Positions 43,473 to 52,346 of a stretch of 64,000 nucleotides of DNA are shown piece by piece (positions within the stretch are counted from its first letter, which is position 1; each line of letters begins with the position of its first letter). Origin of the DNA: Bordetella parapertussis (GTDB lineage Bacteria; Pseudomonadota; Gammaproteobacteria; Burkholderiales; SG8-41); the NCBI GenBank assembly GCA_945906815.1, contig CAMDRT010000013.1, positions 1 to 64,000 of the forward strand. Direction: 5' to 3'. The notes under the pieces were generated by a model. That model ran no database searches. It was not told where the DNA came from and saw nothing but the letters and a program-made list of their open reading frames with translations. The position numbers were made by a program, and so were the translations under genes.

Positions 43473-43785
43473 CAGTGCGCCCCCTTTTGTTAATTTACTG
43501 CACCAAATAAGTAACCCAGAATCGTTACTTAAGGTTTTGTTTTTAAAAACTATTTAACTCAAATCACCCTACGGCACCAAAATTCAGCTGCAGGTCCATG
43601 AATAAAGCACTATTTTAGCTCAAAAAAATGGCTTCCTGCCCCCGCCCATTCCGGTAAATGCAAGCGCAGAGAAATCCATCGCAAAGGGCCTAGCCATCGC
43701 ACGCATTGCGCTGTCGCGCATGCCTTGTCCAATGCAGGCCATTGCGCGTATAGTCGCCGCAACTTAACCCATCCAAGCTGTCACT
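43473..43785. promoter_or_regulatory. divergent promoter region between amt and the GspE-like gene
   Basis: There is no gene here. It is an AT-rich zone, especially 43490-43630. On the minus strand TGGTGCA (43499-43505) and TGGTGCC (43573-43579) resemble NtrC half-sites, which would suit an ammonium transporter. I could not find a sigma-54 GG-N10-GC element at good spacing, so this is weak. Confidence 0.35.
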
Positions 43786-45615
43786 GTGGCCCTATCGACT
43801 CAGCCTGCGCAGCAGCCTCACGCGACCGCGAGCGACCGTCCGCTCACGCTGCCCCAGGTGATTGCCGACCTCATCGCCGACCAGCTGATCGCCAAGGAAA
43901 CCGGCGAACAGTTGCTGATCAACCGCCGCTCGTTTCAATCGAGCCAGCATCCGCTGATATTGATCGCGAATCAAAAGTGGAAGGACCTGCGCGACCCGCG
44001 CAAGACCTTGCATCTGGAACATCTCACGCAGTGGCTGGCGCAGAAGTGCCGCCTCGACTACTTCCACATTGATCCGTTCAAGGTGGATTTCGCTGCGGTC
44101 ACCAAGGTCATGTCCAATGCCTACGCCGAACGTTTCAAGATATTGCCGGTTGCGGTAAATAGCAGCGAAGTCACTATCGCCACCGCCGAACCCCACGTAC
44201 GCGAGTGGGAGCAGCAGCTGCGGCAGGTGCTGCGGCTCGAGATCAAGCGCGTCATCGCCAACCCGGCCGAGATTCAGTCGTATATCGTCGAGTTCTACAA
44301 TCTGGCGCGTTCGGTAAAAACCGCCAACGCGCAAGACAAAGGCAGTTTCAGCGACGTTACCAATTTTGAGCAGTTGATGCAGTTGGGGCGCGCCGGCAAG
44401 CTCGACGCCAATGACCAGCACATCGTCCACATTTGCGACTGGCTGTTTACCTATGCCTTCGAGCAACGCGCCAGCGACATCCACATAGAACCGCGGCGCG
44501 ATAGCGGCAACGTACGTTTTCGCATCGACGGCGCGCTGCATCAGGTCTACCAGATACCCACACCGGTGATGGCGGCGATGACCTCGCGCATCAAGATCAT
44601 GGGACGCATGGACGTGGTGGAAAAACGGCGGCCGCAGGATGGGCGCTTGAAGACCGTCTCGCCCGACGGCAATGAAGTCGAGTTGCGTTTGTCGACCATG
44701 CCTACTGCATTCGGCGAGAAACTGGTGATGCGTATCTTTGATCCAGATACCCTGATCAAGGACTACAGGGAACTCGGTTTCGGCGACGAAGACGAACGCA
44801 AATGGAAGCAGATGGTCAGCCAGCCGCACGGCATCGTGCTGGTGACCGGGCCTACTGGCTCCGGTAAAACCACCACCCTGTATTCCACGCTTAAAAATCT
44901 GGCGCTACCGACGCTCAACGTGTGCTCAGTGGAAGACCCGATCGAGATGGTAGAGCCGGCGTTTAACCAGATGCAGGTGCAAACCGCGATCGGCGTCAGT
45001 TTCGCCAGCGGCATACGCACACTGATGCGGCAGGATCCGGACATCATCATGGTGGGCGAGATTCGCGATACTGAAACCGCGGAGATGGCCGTTCAGGCCG
45101 CGCTGACCGGCCATTTGGTGTTGTCCACGCTGCACACCAACGATGCACCATCCGCGATCAGCCGCTTGATCGATCTGGGCGTGCCGGCCTATCTGCTGCA
45201 ATCGACGCTGCTGGGGGTGATGGCGCAGCGCCTGATCCGCACCATCTGTCCACACTGCAAAGAGCAGGTCGATCTGGATGATGCGACTTGGGAAAGCCTG
45301 GTGGCGCCGTGGAAAGCAGCCAATCCCAAGGGCACGACCAGTATCGGCAAAGGCTGCCTGGAATGCCGGATGACCGGTTACATGGGCCGTATCGGCATCT
45401 ATGAAACGATGGTGCTGACACCTGAACTCAAGCGCCACATCACGGACACCACCGACCTCGAAACCTTGCGCGACGCCGCCTACAAAGACGGCATGAAACC
45501 GCTGCGCATCAACGGTGCCATGAAGGTCGCCGCCGGACGGACCACGGTCGAAGAAATTCTGAAAGTAGCGCCACCGCCCGCAGATGACCGGCGCGACATG
45601 GCACGTAGCACGTAG
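43786..45615 (+). CDS. GspE/PulE-type secretion or pilus ATPase
   Basis: A GTG start at 43786 gives 609 residues. The N-terminal GspE_N-like domain (about 60-165) is followed by RASDIHIEPRRD, Walker A GPTGSGKT (355-362), the Asp box and Walker B region LMRQDPDIIMVGEIRD, the His box GHLVLSTLHTND, and the two-CxxC zinc motif (CPHC and CLEC). These hexameric ATPases power type II secretion or type IV pilus extension at the inner membrane. None of the other gsp/pil genes are nearby, so its machine is encoded elsewhere. Confidence 0.93.
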   Translation: MALSTQPAQQPHATASDRPLTLPQVIADLIADQLIAKETGEQLLINRRSFQSSQHPLILIANQKWKDLRDPRKTLHLEHLTQWLAQKCRLDYFHIDPFKVDFAAVTKVMSNAYAERFKILPVAVNSSEVTIATAEPHVREWEQQLRQVLRLEIKRVIANPAEIQSYIVEFYNLARSVKTANAQDKGSFSDVTNFEQLMQLGRAGKLDANDQHIVHICDWLFTYAFEQRASDIHIEPRRDSGNVRFRIDGALHQVYQIPTPVMAAMTSRIKIMGRMDVVEKRRPQDGRLKTVSPDGNEVELRLSTMPTAFGEKLVMRIFDPDTLIKDYRELGFGDEDERKWKQMVSQPHGIVLVTGPTGSGKTTTLYSTLKNLALPTLNVCSVEDPIEMVEPAFNQMQVQTAIGVSFASGIRTLMRQDPDIIMVGEIRDTETAEMAVQAALTGHLVLSTLHTNDAPSAISRLIDLGVPAYLLQSTLLGVMAQRLIRTICPHCKEQVDLDDATWESLVAPWKAANPKGTTSIGKGCLECRMTGYMGRIGIYETMVLTPELKRHITDTTDLETLRDAAYKDGMKPLRINGAMKVAAGRTTVEEILKVAPPPADDRRDMARST

Positions 45616-45618
45616 CCC

Positions 45619-46800
45619 CTAAAGCTTCCGCGTCAACATCCGCATACCGCGATCCAGCCCATCGATGGTCAGTGGGAACATGCGATGCGACATGATCTCG
45701 CGCGTGATGCGTATCGATTCGTGGTAATCCCACAATGATTCGTTCTGCGGATTGATCCAGATCGTATTGGGATAAACATCCAGCACGCGCTGCATCCAGG
45801 TCGCACCCGGTTCTTCGTTGGTGTGCTCAACGCTGCCGCCGGGGAACGTAATTTCATACGGGCTCATGGTCGCATCACCCACGAAAATAACTTTATATTC
45901 ATGGTCATAGGTACGCAGCACGTCGTGCGTGTAGACGCGCTCGGTATGCCGCCGGCGGTTGTCCTTCCATACCCGTTCATACAAAAAATTGTGGAAGTAA
46001 AAATACTCTAGATGCTTGAATTCCGTGCGCGTCGCCGAAAAAAGCTGCTCGCACACCCGGATGTGATCGTCCATCGAGCCGCCGATATCGAAAAATAGCA
46101 GCACCTTCACGGCATTGTGGCGCTCCGGCACCATTTTCAAATCCAGCCAGCCGGCGTTGCGCGCGGTAGAACGTATGGTGTCATCGAGATCCAACTCATC
46201 GGGCGCGCCGGTGCGCGCGAATTTTCGCAACTTCCTGAGCGCCACCTTGAGATTGCGCGTGCCCAACTCCACGCTGTCATCCAGATTTTTGTATTCGCGC
46301 TGATCCCATACTTTGACCGCGCGGCGATGACGTGACTCCTGCTGGCCGATACGCACACCCTCGGGGTTGTAGCCATAGGCACCGAACGGGCTGGTACCCG
46401 CCGTGCCTATCCATTTGTTGCCGCCCTGATGGCGGCCTTTTTGTTCTTCAAGGCGCTTTTTCAGCGTCTCCATCAGTTTTTCCCAACCGCCGAGCGACTC
46501 GATCAACTGTTTTTCTTCTTCGGTCAGGTGCCGTTCGGCCAGTTTGCGCAGCCACTCTTCGGGAATTTTCGCCTCGATGCCGTCGACATCGATGATGCCT
46601 TTAAAATACGCTGAGAACACGCGGTCAAAGCGGTCGAAGTACTTCTCGTCCTTGACCAGACAGGTGCGAGAAAGATAGTAAAAATCTTCGACGCTACCGT
46701 AAATGACTTGCTTTTCAAAGGCCTGCAGCAACACCAGGAACTCCTTGATGGAGACCGGCACGCCGCCTTCTTTCAGTTTCAAAAAGAATTCTATAAGCAT
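45619..46800 (-). CDS. CoxE-like VWA-domain protein
   Basis: The 393-residue cytoplasmic protein has a C-terminal von Willebrand A fold whose metal site reads LLFFDIGGSMDDH, a DxGxS variant common in the CoxE group. It ends with GVxxEHTNEEPG-type and WINPQNESLWDYHESI stretches. The N-terminal half (MLIEFFLKLKEGGVPVSIKEFLVLLQAFEKQV) is the typical helical VWA-CoxE start. Such proteins pair with MoxR ATPases to mature or insert cofactors in target enzymes. The partner moxR gene is two genes upstream in the same run. The target is not in the window. Confidence 0.88.
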   Translation of the reverse strand: MLIEFFLKLKEGGVPVSIKEFLVLLQAFEKQVIYGSVEDFYYLSRTCLVKDEKYFDRFDRVFSAYFKGIIDVDGIEAKIPEEWLRKLAERHLTEEEKQLIESLGGWEKLMETLKKRLEEQKGRHQGGNKWIGTAGTSPFGAYGYNPEGVRIGQQESRHRRAVKVWDQREYKNLDDSVELGTRNLKVALRKLRKFARTGAPDELDLDDTIRSTARNAGWLDLKMVPERHNAVKVLLFFDIGGSMDDHIRVCEQLFSATRTEFKHLEYFYFHNFLYERVWKDNRRRHTERVYTHDVLRTYDHEYKVIFVGDATMSPYEITFPGGSVEHTNEEPGATWMQRVLDVYPNTIWINPQNESLWDYHESIRITREIMSHRMFPLTIDGLDRGMRMLTRKL

Positions 46801-46811
46801 TTGTTTTTACG

Positions 46812-47318
46812 CTACTTTTTCAGTAATACCCATTTTTTGGTAAGCGCTGTCACACCCCGCCACAGCTTCAGTTTTTGTTCAAACATCAGCGTATACGCCG
46901 GGCTCGACGATGGCAGCACCAGCGTTTCGTAACCCTCTGCGGCAAACACCGGCTCGAATCGCCCCGCCATCTTGCCGTTAAAACACACGCGTTTCAATCC
47001 ACGCGCCAGGCGCGTCACCTGCTGAAAATCATTGTTCACGGCGTTGCGTATGTTGCTGTCGAGTGCGCCAGCGCGTTCGCACTGGTGCAGCACATCCCAT
47101 AAGCCGATGCGGCGCTTTAGCAAAATCGGCAAACGTTGCAGATATTCCATTTCATGCAGCGGCTCACCCAATAACGCGCCCATCAGCTTCCAGAAATGAT
47201 TTTGCGGATGACCGTAATACTGTTGTTTCGCCAGCGACACCGGGCTGGGAAAACTGCCCAGAATCAACACCTGCACCTTGGCGTCGATGAGCGGCGGGAA
47301 ACCCCGATGCCGCAGCAT
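46812..47318 (-). CDS. DNA-deoxyinosine glycosylase, UDG superfamily family 6
   Basis: The 168-residue product has LILGSFPSPVSLAKQQYYGHPQNHFWKLMG (about 19-48), the diagnostic motif of hypoxanthine-DNA glycosylases with the catalytic Asn in the HPQN step. RIGLWDVLHQCERAGALDSNI and VLPSSSPAYTLMF form the second DNA-contact motif. It should remove hypoxanthine produced by adenine deamination, starting base excision repair. It lies 10 nt after moxR and 11 nt before the VWA gene, so it is translated from the middle of that operon. Confidence 0.88.
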   Translation of the reverse strand: MLRHRGFPPLIDAKVQVLILGSFPSPVSLAKQQYYGHPQNHFWKLMGALLGEPLHEMEYLQRLPILLKRRIGLWDVLHQCERAGALDSNIRNAVNNDFQQVTRLARGLKRVCFNGKMAGRFEPVFAAEGYETLVLPSSSPAYTLMFEQKLKLWRGVTALTKKWVLLKK

Positions 47319-47328
47319 GCGCGCAGCG

Positions 47329-48168
47329 CTATTTCTTGCGTGTCATGAACACCAGCCGTTCGAATAAATGCACGTCCTGTTCGTTTTTGAGCAGCGCGCC
47401 ATGCAGCGGCGGGATGATTTTGTGCTGATCCTGACTGTGCAGCGCTTCCGGTGAAATGTCTTCCGCCACCAGCAATTTCAGCCAGTCGAGCAATTCCGAG
47501 GTAGAAGGCTTCTTCTTCAGGCCTGGCACGTCGCGAATTTCAAAAAACGCATTCAACGCCTGACTCAACAGTATTTTCTTAATCCCCGGAAAATGCACGT
47601 CGACGATTTGCGTCATGGTGTCACGGTCGGGAAAGCGGATGTAGTGGAAAAAACAGCGCCGCAAAAACGCATCGGGCAATTCTTTTTCGTTGTTGCTGGT
47701 AATAATCACCAGCGGCCGCGTCTTGGCTTTGACCAGTTGCTGCGTTTCATAGACGTAAAATTCCATGCGGTCGAGCTCGCGCAGCAAGTCATTGGGAAAC
47801 TCAATGTCCGCTTTGTCTACTTCGTCAATCAGCAGCACCGCAGGATCCGGCGATTCGAACGCTTTCCACAGCATGCCTTGCACGATGTAGTTGGAAATAT
47901 CATTAACCCGCGCGTCGCCCAACTGCGAATCGCGCAAGCGCGACACCGCGTCGTACTCATACAACCCGTGCTGCGCCTTCATGGTGGATTTGATGTGCCA
48001 CTCAAACAACGGGCGTTTCAGCGCCTTGGCCACTTCCAGCGCCAGCATGGTTTTGCCGGTGCCCGGCTCACCCTTGATCAGCAACGGGCGCTCCAGCGCA
48101 ATTGCGGCATTCACCGCCAACATCAGATCATTGGTTGCAACGTAATTTTCCGTGCCTTCAAAACGCAT
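47329..48168 (-). CDS. MoxR-family AAA+ ATPase
   Basis: The 279-residue protein begins MRFEGTENYVATNDLMLAVNAAIALERPLLIKGEPGTGKT, with Walker A at 33-40. Walker B is VLLIDEVDKADIEFPNDLLRELD, sensor 1 is PLVIITSNNEKELPDAFLRRCFFHYIRFP. These are MoxR-type signatures. It works as a hexameric chaperone with a VWA protein. The CoxE-like VWA gene comes two genes later in the same run, with a DNA glycosylase gene between. Confidence 0.93.
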   Translation of the reverse strand: MRFEGTENYVATNDLMLAVNAAIALERPLLIKGEPGTGKTMLALEVAKALKRPLFEWHIKSTMKAQHGLYEYDAVSRLRDSQLGDARVNDISNYIVQGMLWKAFESPDPAVLLIDEVDKADIEFPNDLLRELDRMEFYVYETQQLVKAKTRPLVIITSNNEKELPDAFLRRCFFHYIRFPDRDTMTQIVDVHFPGIKKILLSQALNAFFEIRDVPGLKKKPSTSELLDWLKLLVAEDISPEALHSQDQHKIIPPLHGALLKNEQDVHLFERLVFMTRKK

Positions 48169-48239
48169 TTTTTGTTCTCGCGGGAGTGTGAATAGGGTTA
48201 ATCAGCCACTGTGCGAATTATAGCTTCTGCCGCACACAT

Positions 48240-50276
48240 CTACTGATTTCGTTGCGCAAGGCGCCGTTCCACTTGCAACAGTTTTTCCCGCATGGCCGCG
48301 CCCACGAAAATCTGCGGCGCCGAGGGTTCATGGCCCAGCGCCTGCTCGCGTTGTCGAATCGACTGGCGGGCCTGCTCGAACGCGGTCTCGAAAGAATAGG
48401 TTTTTCGCAACGCTTCATCGAACAGCGCCTGCGCCAGGTAGGTCGCGCTGGAATCGCTGCCGCAGCCAAACGAGGTTCTGGTGGCGCTCGATGCGGTGAT
48501 GATCAGCGTGTAGTCGTCCTTGAGCGGCTCGATGAAACCGCCGGAATAGCACGCCGAAACCACCACGATTTTCCACTGGATTTTGGATTCATCCAGCGCT
48601 TTTTTCAATGCCGGCGGATCAATGGGCTGCAATTGCAGCGGCCAGAAATCAACCGCCAATTGATGCTTGTCCGAGCCGTGTGACGACAGATAGAGCAGCA
48701 GCACGTCTTCATCAGGATTCATCAGGCCGCCGATGTGCCGCAATGCGGCGGACAGATGGGTCGCGCTTGCGAGCGGAACCTCGTGTACCGTCTGCGGATT
48801 ATTGATCAGCATCAACGCACGGCCATCGGCATCGAAGCGCTGTCGCAACAGCCTGTCGATCATCCTGACCTCTTTCATGAACACATCTTCGCGCGCGTAG
48901 AGGCCCGCGCTGAGCACATAGAGGTCGGCGATGCCAGGGCGTTGCGGCAACAACGCCGACAATGTCCGCGGCAGCATGTCCTGCTGCGCGTGGTAACCCT
49001 TTTCGTCCGCCAGTGCAAAAACCTTGTTCTGAACGCCACTGTGCCGCTCAGGCTCGTCGACCGCAATCCACAAGTGATGCGCCGGATACCAGACAGACGG
49101 CACCACGAGCAGCGCCATGCCCAGTAGCGCAAGGCTCGCACTGCGCTGCATTCGCGGCGGCGCGAAACGCCACAACACCCAACAAATGATCGCCGACCAC
49201 CACCCGAGTTGCGCATAAAACAGCCATATCCAATGCTGTACTGCAAGCACGCTCGCTTGATGCTGCAGCAGCATACCCAGAATCCCGCTCACCGACGAAA
49301 CCACCAGCCCAGCCGCGACCAGCGCTACCGGCAACGCCAGCAACAGCGAACGATCCCCTGTCCTGCGCGCGGCCGCCACGCCCAACAACAAAGTCAGCGG
49401 CACGAACAACAAGGCGTGCGGCAGCGCTTCACGATCGATTTGTCCGCTGACGCCAACGCCGACACCGGCAATGTCGAATGCCAGCATCACCACCAGCTCC
49501 ATTGCCGCCAGCGCGACAAAGGCTTCTGCCGTGGCGACAAAATCCCTGGCTCCAACACGCCGAAAAAAAGCCAGCCGCGTGCCGGCACGCAGGTTTTCTC
49601 GTAGCCCCAGCGCCAGCGCAGGTACGGCAGACACCGGCTGCATGTCGATGGCAGGCGCGTTGGGTACGCGTGTGCGTGCTGGCGCTGGCGCTGGCGCTTC
49701 AACCCAGGCCGCCCCTGACGCATGTGTGCGCAACGCGGCGATCCATGCGCCGCGCTGCTGCTCGCTCGCAAACGCGCGCTGCGGAATCAGCATAAAGGTG
49801 TAATTTTTCAATACGATCAAAACCGTATTCTGGCTTTGTGTAATGTGCTTGAGCGCTGTCCACGCCACCTGCGTAACCCTGCCGCGCCCCTCTTGGTGCA
49901 AGGCATGAGCGGTTATTTCCAGGACTTGCGAACCCAGCACCATGCTGTCGTCTTCGGCGCAAGTCGCATAGATGCGCGCTTCGCGCAGCCGTTGCTGCCA
50001 CATCGCGAGCAGGCAAGCGCCAAAAAACGCCACCACCACCAACCACTGCAAGTGCCCATATCTGCCAATGTAGCCGTTGATGAGTTCTATGTAAGCCATG
50101 CCGATGGTGATGCCACACACCACCAACACCACCGCGAGAAGATACATCGCGTTACCCCACCGCACACAGCGCAGCAGGAGATGCAGGGTGTCGCGCAGGC
50201 CGGCAATGTATTCCTCGCGCGAGACTGAAAACGCTATGCGTAAATCCGCGGGTAACGCGGTTTGCGGTTCTTGCAT
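48240..50276 (-). CDS. membrane protein joining a YcxB-like domain to a C13 (legumain/caspase-like) peptidase
   Basis: The 678-residue product has two N-terminal helices (about 43-62 and 78-94). A YcxB-like domain follows (about 100-187), with VAWTALKHITQSQNTVLIVL and NYTFMLIPQRAF. Then comes a block of about six helices (250-420) and a C-terminal cysteine peptidase. VLLLYLSSHGSDKHQ gives His533 and KIVVVSACYSGGF gives Cys576, the dyad of clan CD enzymes. Legumain-like C13 proteins cleave after Asn or Asp, but specificity is untested. Its last base overlaps the preceding stop (TGATG), coupling it to the MobA-like gene. Combining YcxB and C13 in one chain is unusual. Confidence 0.82.
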   Translation of the reverse strand: MQEPQTALPADLRIAFSVSREEYIAGLRDTLHLLLRCVRWGNAMYLLAVVLVVCGITIGMAYIELINGYIGRYGHLQWLVVVAFFGACLLAMWQQRLREARIYATCAEDDSMVLGSQVLEITAHALHQEGRGRVTQVAWTALKHITQSQNTVLIVLKNYTFMLIPQRAFASEQQRGAWIAALRTHASGAAWVEAPAPAPARTRVPNAPAIDMQPVSAVPALALGLRENLRAGTRLAFFRRVGARDFVATAEAFVALAAMELVVMLAFDIAGVGVGVSGQIDREALPHALLFVPLTLLLGVAAARRTGDRSLLLALPVALVAAGLVVSSVSGILGMLLQHQASVLAVQHWIWLFYAQLGWWSAIICWVLWRFAPPRMQRSASLALLGMALLVVPSVWYPAHHLWIAVDEPERHSGVQNKVFALADEKGYHAQQDMLPRTLSALLPQRPGIADLYVLSAGLYAREDVFMKEVRMIDRLLRQRFDADGRALMLINNPQTVHEVPLASATHLSAALRHIGGLMNPDEDVLLLYLSSHGSDKHQLAVDFWPLQLQPIDPPALKKALDESKIQWKIVVVSACYSGGFIEPLKDDYTLIITASSATRTSFGCGSDSSATYLAQALFDEALRKTYSFETAFEQARQSIRQREQALGHEPSAPQIFVGAAMREKLLQVERRLAQRNQ

Positions 50277-50881
50277 CAGGGCCCCGCCGCCCAGCGCTGC
50301 AGATCCGCGGGGCTGTCGATGTCGTACACAATACCGGGGTCGTCGCAGGTCAGCAGTTGCAGTTGTGCATGGTGTTTGCGGATCAGGTCGCGCGCGCCTT
50401 GATCACCGCCCAGCACCAGTAACTCGTTCAATAGCTGCGCGCCGAATGCGACCGGATGCCCGCGCTCGCCGCGATACGCTGGCGCGGCCAGCAACGCGCC
50501 CTGTTTCACGGCTAGTGCAATGTGCAGTATCGTTTGCGGTTGAATGTGCGGCATGTCGGCGAGCGCAACCACCCAGCCTGCCGCCGCGCGAGCCTGTGCA
50601 ACCGCATGCGCAAGACTCACGCCCATGCCTTCAGCCGCGCCGCCGCACACCGCTACCGTCACCCCCTCGCTTTGCAGCAATCGCACCAGTTCATCACTGT
50701 CCGGGCGCACCACTGCGGTTACCGGCAAACCCGCCGCCAGCATATTGCGCGCCGCACGCACGGCGATAGGCACGCCCTCCAGCACATGCAGCAGCTTGCC
50801 GCCGCCAAAGCGACTCCCCGCGCCAGCGGCGAGCAGGATTCCAGCCATTCCAGCACGAGACGTCTGAGATAGATCATTCAT
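50276..50881 (-). CDS. MobA-like NTP transferase (MocA family)
   Basis: The 201-residue product has the nucleotidyltransferase loop GILLAAGAGSRFGGGKLL (about 14-31), the metal-binding VVALADMPHIQPQT and the GHPVAFG block. It most resembles MocA/MobA-like molybdenum cofactor cytidylyl- or guanylyltransferases, which load CTP or GTP onto molybdopterin for oxidases such as CO dehydrogenase or xanthine dehydrogenase. That context would also suit the MoxR/CoxE pair nearby, which serves the maturation of such enzymes in other bacteria. It overlaps the C13 peptidase gene by one base. Confidence 0.85.
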   Translation of the reverse strand: MNDLSQTSRAGMAGILLAAGAGSRFGGGKLLHVLEGVPIAVRAARNMLAAGLPVTAVVRPDSDELVRLLQSEGVTVAVCGGAAEGMGVSLAHAVAQARAAAGWVVALADMPHIQPQTILHIALAVKQGALLAAPAYRGERGHPVAFGAQLLNELLVLGGDQGARDLIRKHHAQLQLLTCDDPGIVYDIDSPADLQRWAAGP

Positions 50882-50917
50882 GGTGCCCCGATTATACGCA
50901 GCGCATGGGTTAAACTA

Positions 50918-51460
50918 ATGCCACTATCGGTAGCTCGCCTCCAGCCACCCCGCCCCATGGTGCAAAAACTGTTTGCAGCCCCGTTCAAAATCACACCGGA
51001 ATTAGCGATGCCATGGATTCATGATGTGTCCACCGCCGCGGATGATCCGCCGCCATTCATCGCGCTGCGCGAAGTACGGCTGGCGTGCACGAATGGGGTG
51101 GCATACAGCGGCCCGCAGGGGGAGGAACAGCGGCTGACGTATCCGGATCTGCTGCCGTTGCTGTTAACGCAATCACTGCCGGTGATTTTTCACGCTGCGC
51201 TCGCCGTCTGCACAGCGCTGCGATGGGTCATCGCGGCAGCCGAGGTGAACCCAGCGCAAGGCCGCATCGAAGCCACCGCCATCACACGCTGGATGCGCTT
51301 CAAGGACGACGTGGTGATCCGCATGCGCCTGCACCCCGGCGGGTCGCATCTGGACATGCGCTCCGCCTCGCGTGTCGGCAGCAGCGATTTCGGCGCTAAC
51401 GCCAAACGCATCCGCATGTTTTTACATGAACTCAACATCCAGTTAAAGATCTCCGCTTAA
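50918..51460 (+). CDS. DUF1499 protein
   Basis: The 180-residue product lacks a clear signal peptide, though a helix at about 78-98 may be buried or membrane-associated. The end HLDMRSASRVGSSDFGANAKRIRMFL is the diagnostic DUF1499 block. The middle (ARGRIEATAITRWMRFKDDVVIRM) fits the same family. Function is unknown. Met14 is a possible later start. It is 11 nt before the hydroxypyruvate isomerase gene and may be co-transcribed with it, but no functional link is evident. Confidence 0.8.
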   Translation: MPLSVARLQPPRPMVQKLFAAPFKITPELAMPWIHDVSTAADDPPPFIALREVRLACTNGVAYSGPQGEEQRLTYPDLLPLLLTQSLPVIFHAALAVCTALRWVIAAAEVNPAQGRIEATAITRWMRFKDDVVIRMRLHPGGSHLDMRSASRVGSSDFGANAKRIRMFLHELNIQLKISA

Positions 51461-51471
51461 TTTCATTTCCC

Positions 51472-52266
51472 ATGCCAAAATTCTGCGCCAATATCACACT
51501 GCTGTACACTGAACATACGTTTCTCGAACGCTTTGGTGCCGCCGCGCGCGCCGGCTTCAAAGGCGTTGAGTACCTGTTTCCCTACGACTACGACAAGCAT
51601 CAACTGGCCGAGCTTTTACATCGCCATCAGCTCGAGCAGGTGCTGCATAACCTGCCTGCAGGCGACTGGACCAACGGTGAACGCGGCATCGCGTGTCACC
51701 CCAACCGGGTAAACGAATTTCAGGCCGGCGTCGAAACAGCCATCGACTACGCCTCAGCCCTGGGCTGCACACAAGTCAACTGCCTCGCCGGACTAGCACC
51801 CGCGAACGTCGCGCCGCAAAGGCTACGCGATACCTTCATAGCCAATCTCAAATTTGCTGCACCCCTGTTCGGGCGCGCCGGTATCAAACTGCTGATCGAG
51901 CCGATCAACAGCCGCCACGACATGCCGGGCTTTTATCTCAATCACACCCAGCAGGCGCTCGACATCATCGCCGACACCGGCTCCGACAATCTGTTTGTGC
52001 AATACGACATCTACCACATGCAAATCATGGAAGGTGATCTCGCGCGCACCATCGAGAAGCATCTGGCACTGATTCCGCACATGCAACTGGCGGATAACCC
52101 TGGCCGCCACGAGCCGGGCAGCGGCGAGATCCATTATCCGTTCCTCTTCGATTTCATCGACAGCATTGGCTACCGCGGCTGGATCGGCTGTGAATACAAG
52201 CCACTGACAACGACCGACGCGGGACTGTCGTGGATCAGAAAATACCTCGAACCGAAGCGCCAGTAG
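51472..52266 (+). CDS. hyi: hydroxypyruvate isomerase
   Basis: The 264-residue TIM-barrel protein starts PKFCANITLLYTEHTFLERFGAAARAGFKGVEYLFPYDY. The active-site acids lie in KLLIEPINSRHDMPGFYL and YRGWIGCEYKP, with a metal-binding layout typical of the Hyi/2-oxo-tetronate isomerase group. It interconverts hydroxypyruvate and tartronate semialdehyde. The next genes are a tartronate semialdehyde reductase and a glycolate-oxidase-like protein, so a glyoxylate/glycolate role is well supported by context. Confidence 0.92.
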   Translation: MPKFCANITLLYTEHTFLERFGAAARAGFKGVEYLFPYDYDKHQLAELLHRHQLEQVLHNLPAGDWTNGERGIACHPNRVNEFQAGVETAIDYASALGCTQVNCLAGLAPANVAPQRLRDTFIANLKFAAPLFGRAGIKLLIEPINSRHDMPGFYLNHTQQALDIIADTGSDNLFVQYDIYHMQIMEGDLARTIEKHLALIPHMQLADNPGRHEPGSGEIHYPFLFDFIDSIGYRGWIGCEYKPLTTTDAGLSWIRKYLEPKRQ

Positions 52267-52346
52267 CCAGCGGGAACCCCGTTGCTGCGCTGTGTCTTTG
52301 TGCCCCTCTGTGGCAAAATCGCTGTTGAACCTTACTGGAGATCATT

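Noticed and set aside
43473-43785. sigma-54 promoter for amt
   Set aside because: I found NtrC-like half-sites but no GG-N10-GC pair at the right spacing, so only a weak regulatory note is kept.
43792-44829. 345-residue minus-strand frame
   Set aside because: Antisense to the GspE-type gene, which has every expected motif.
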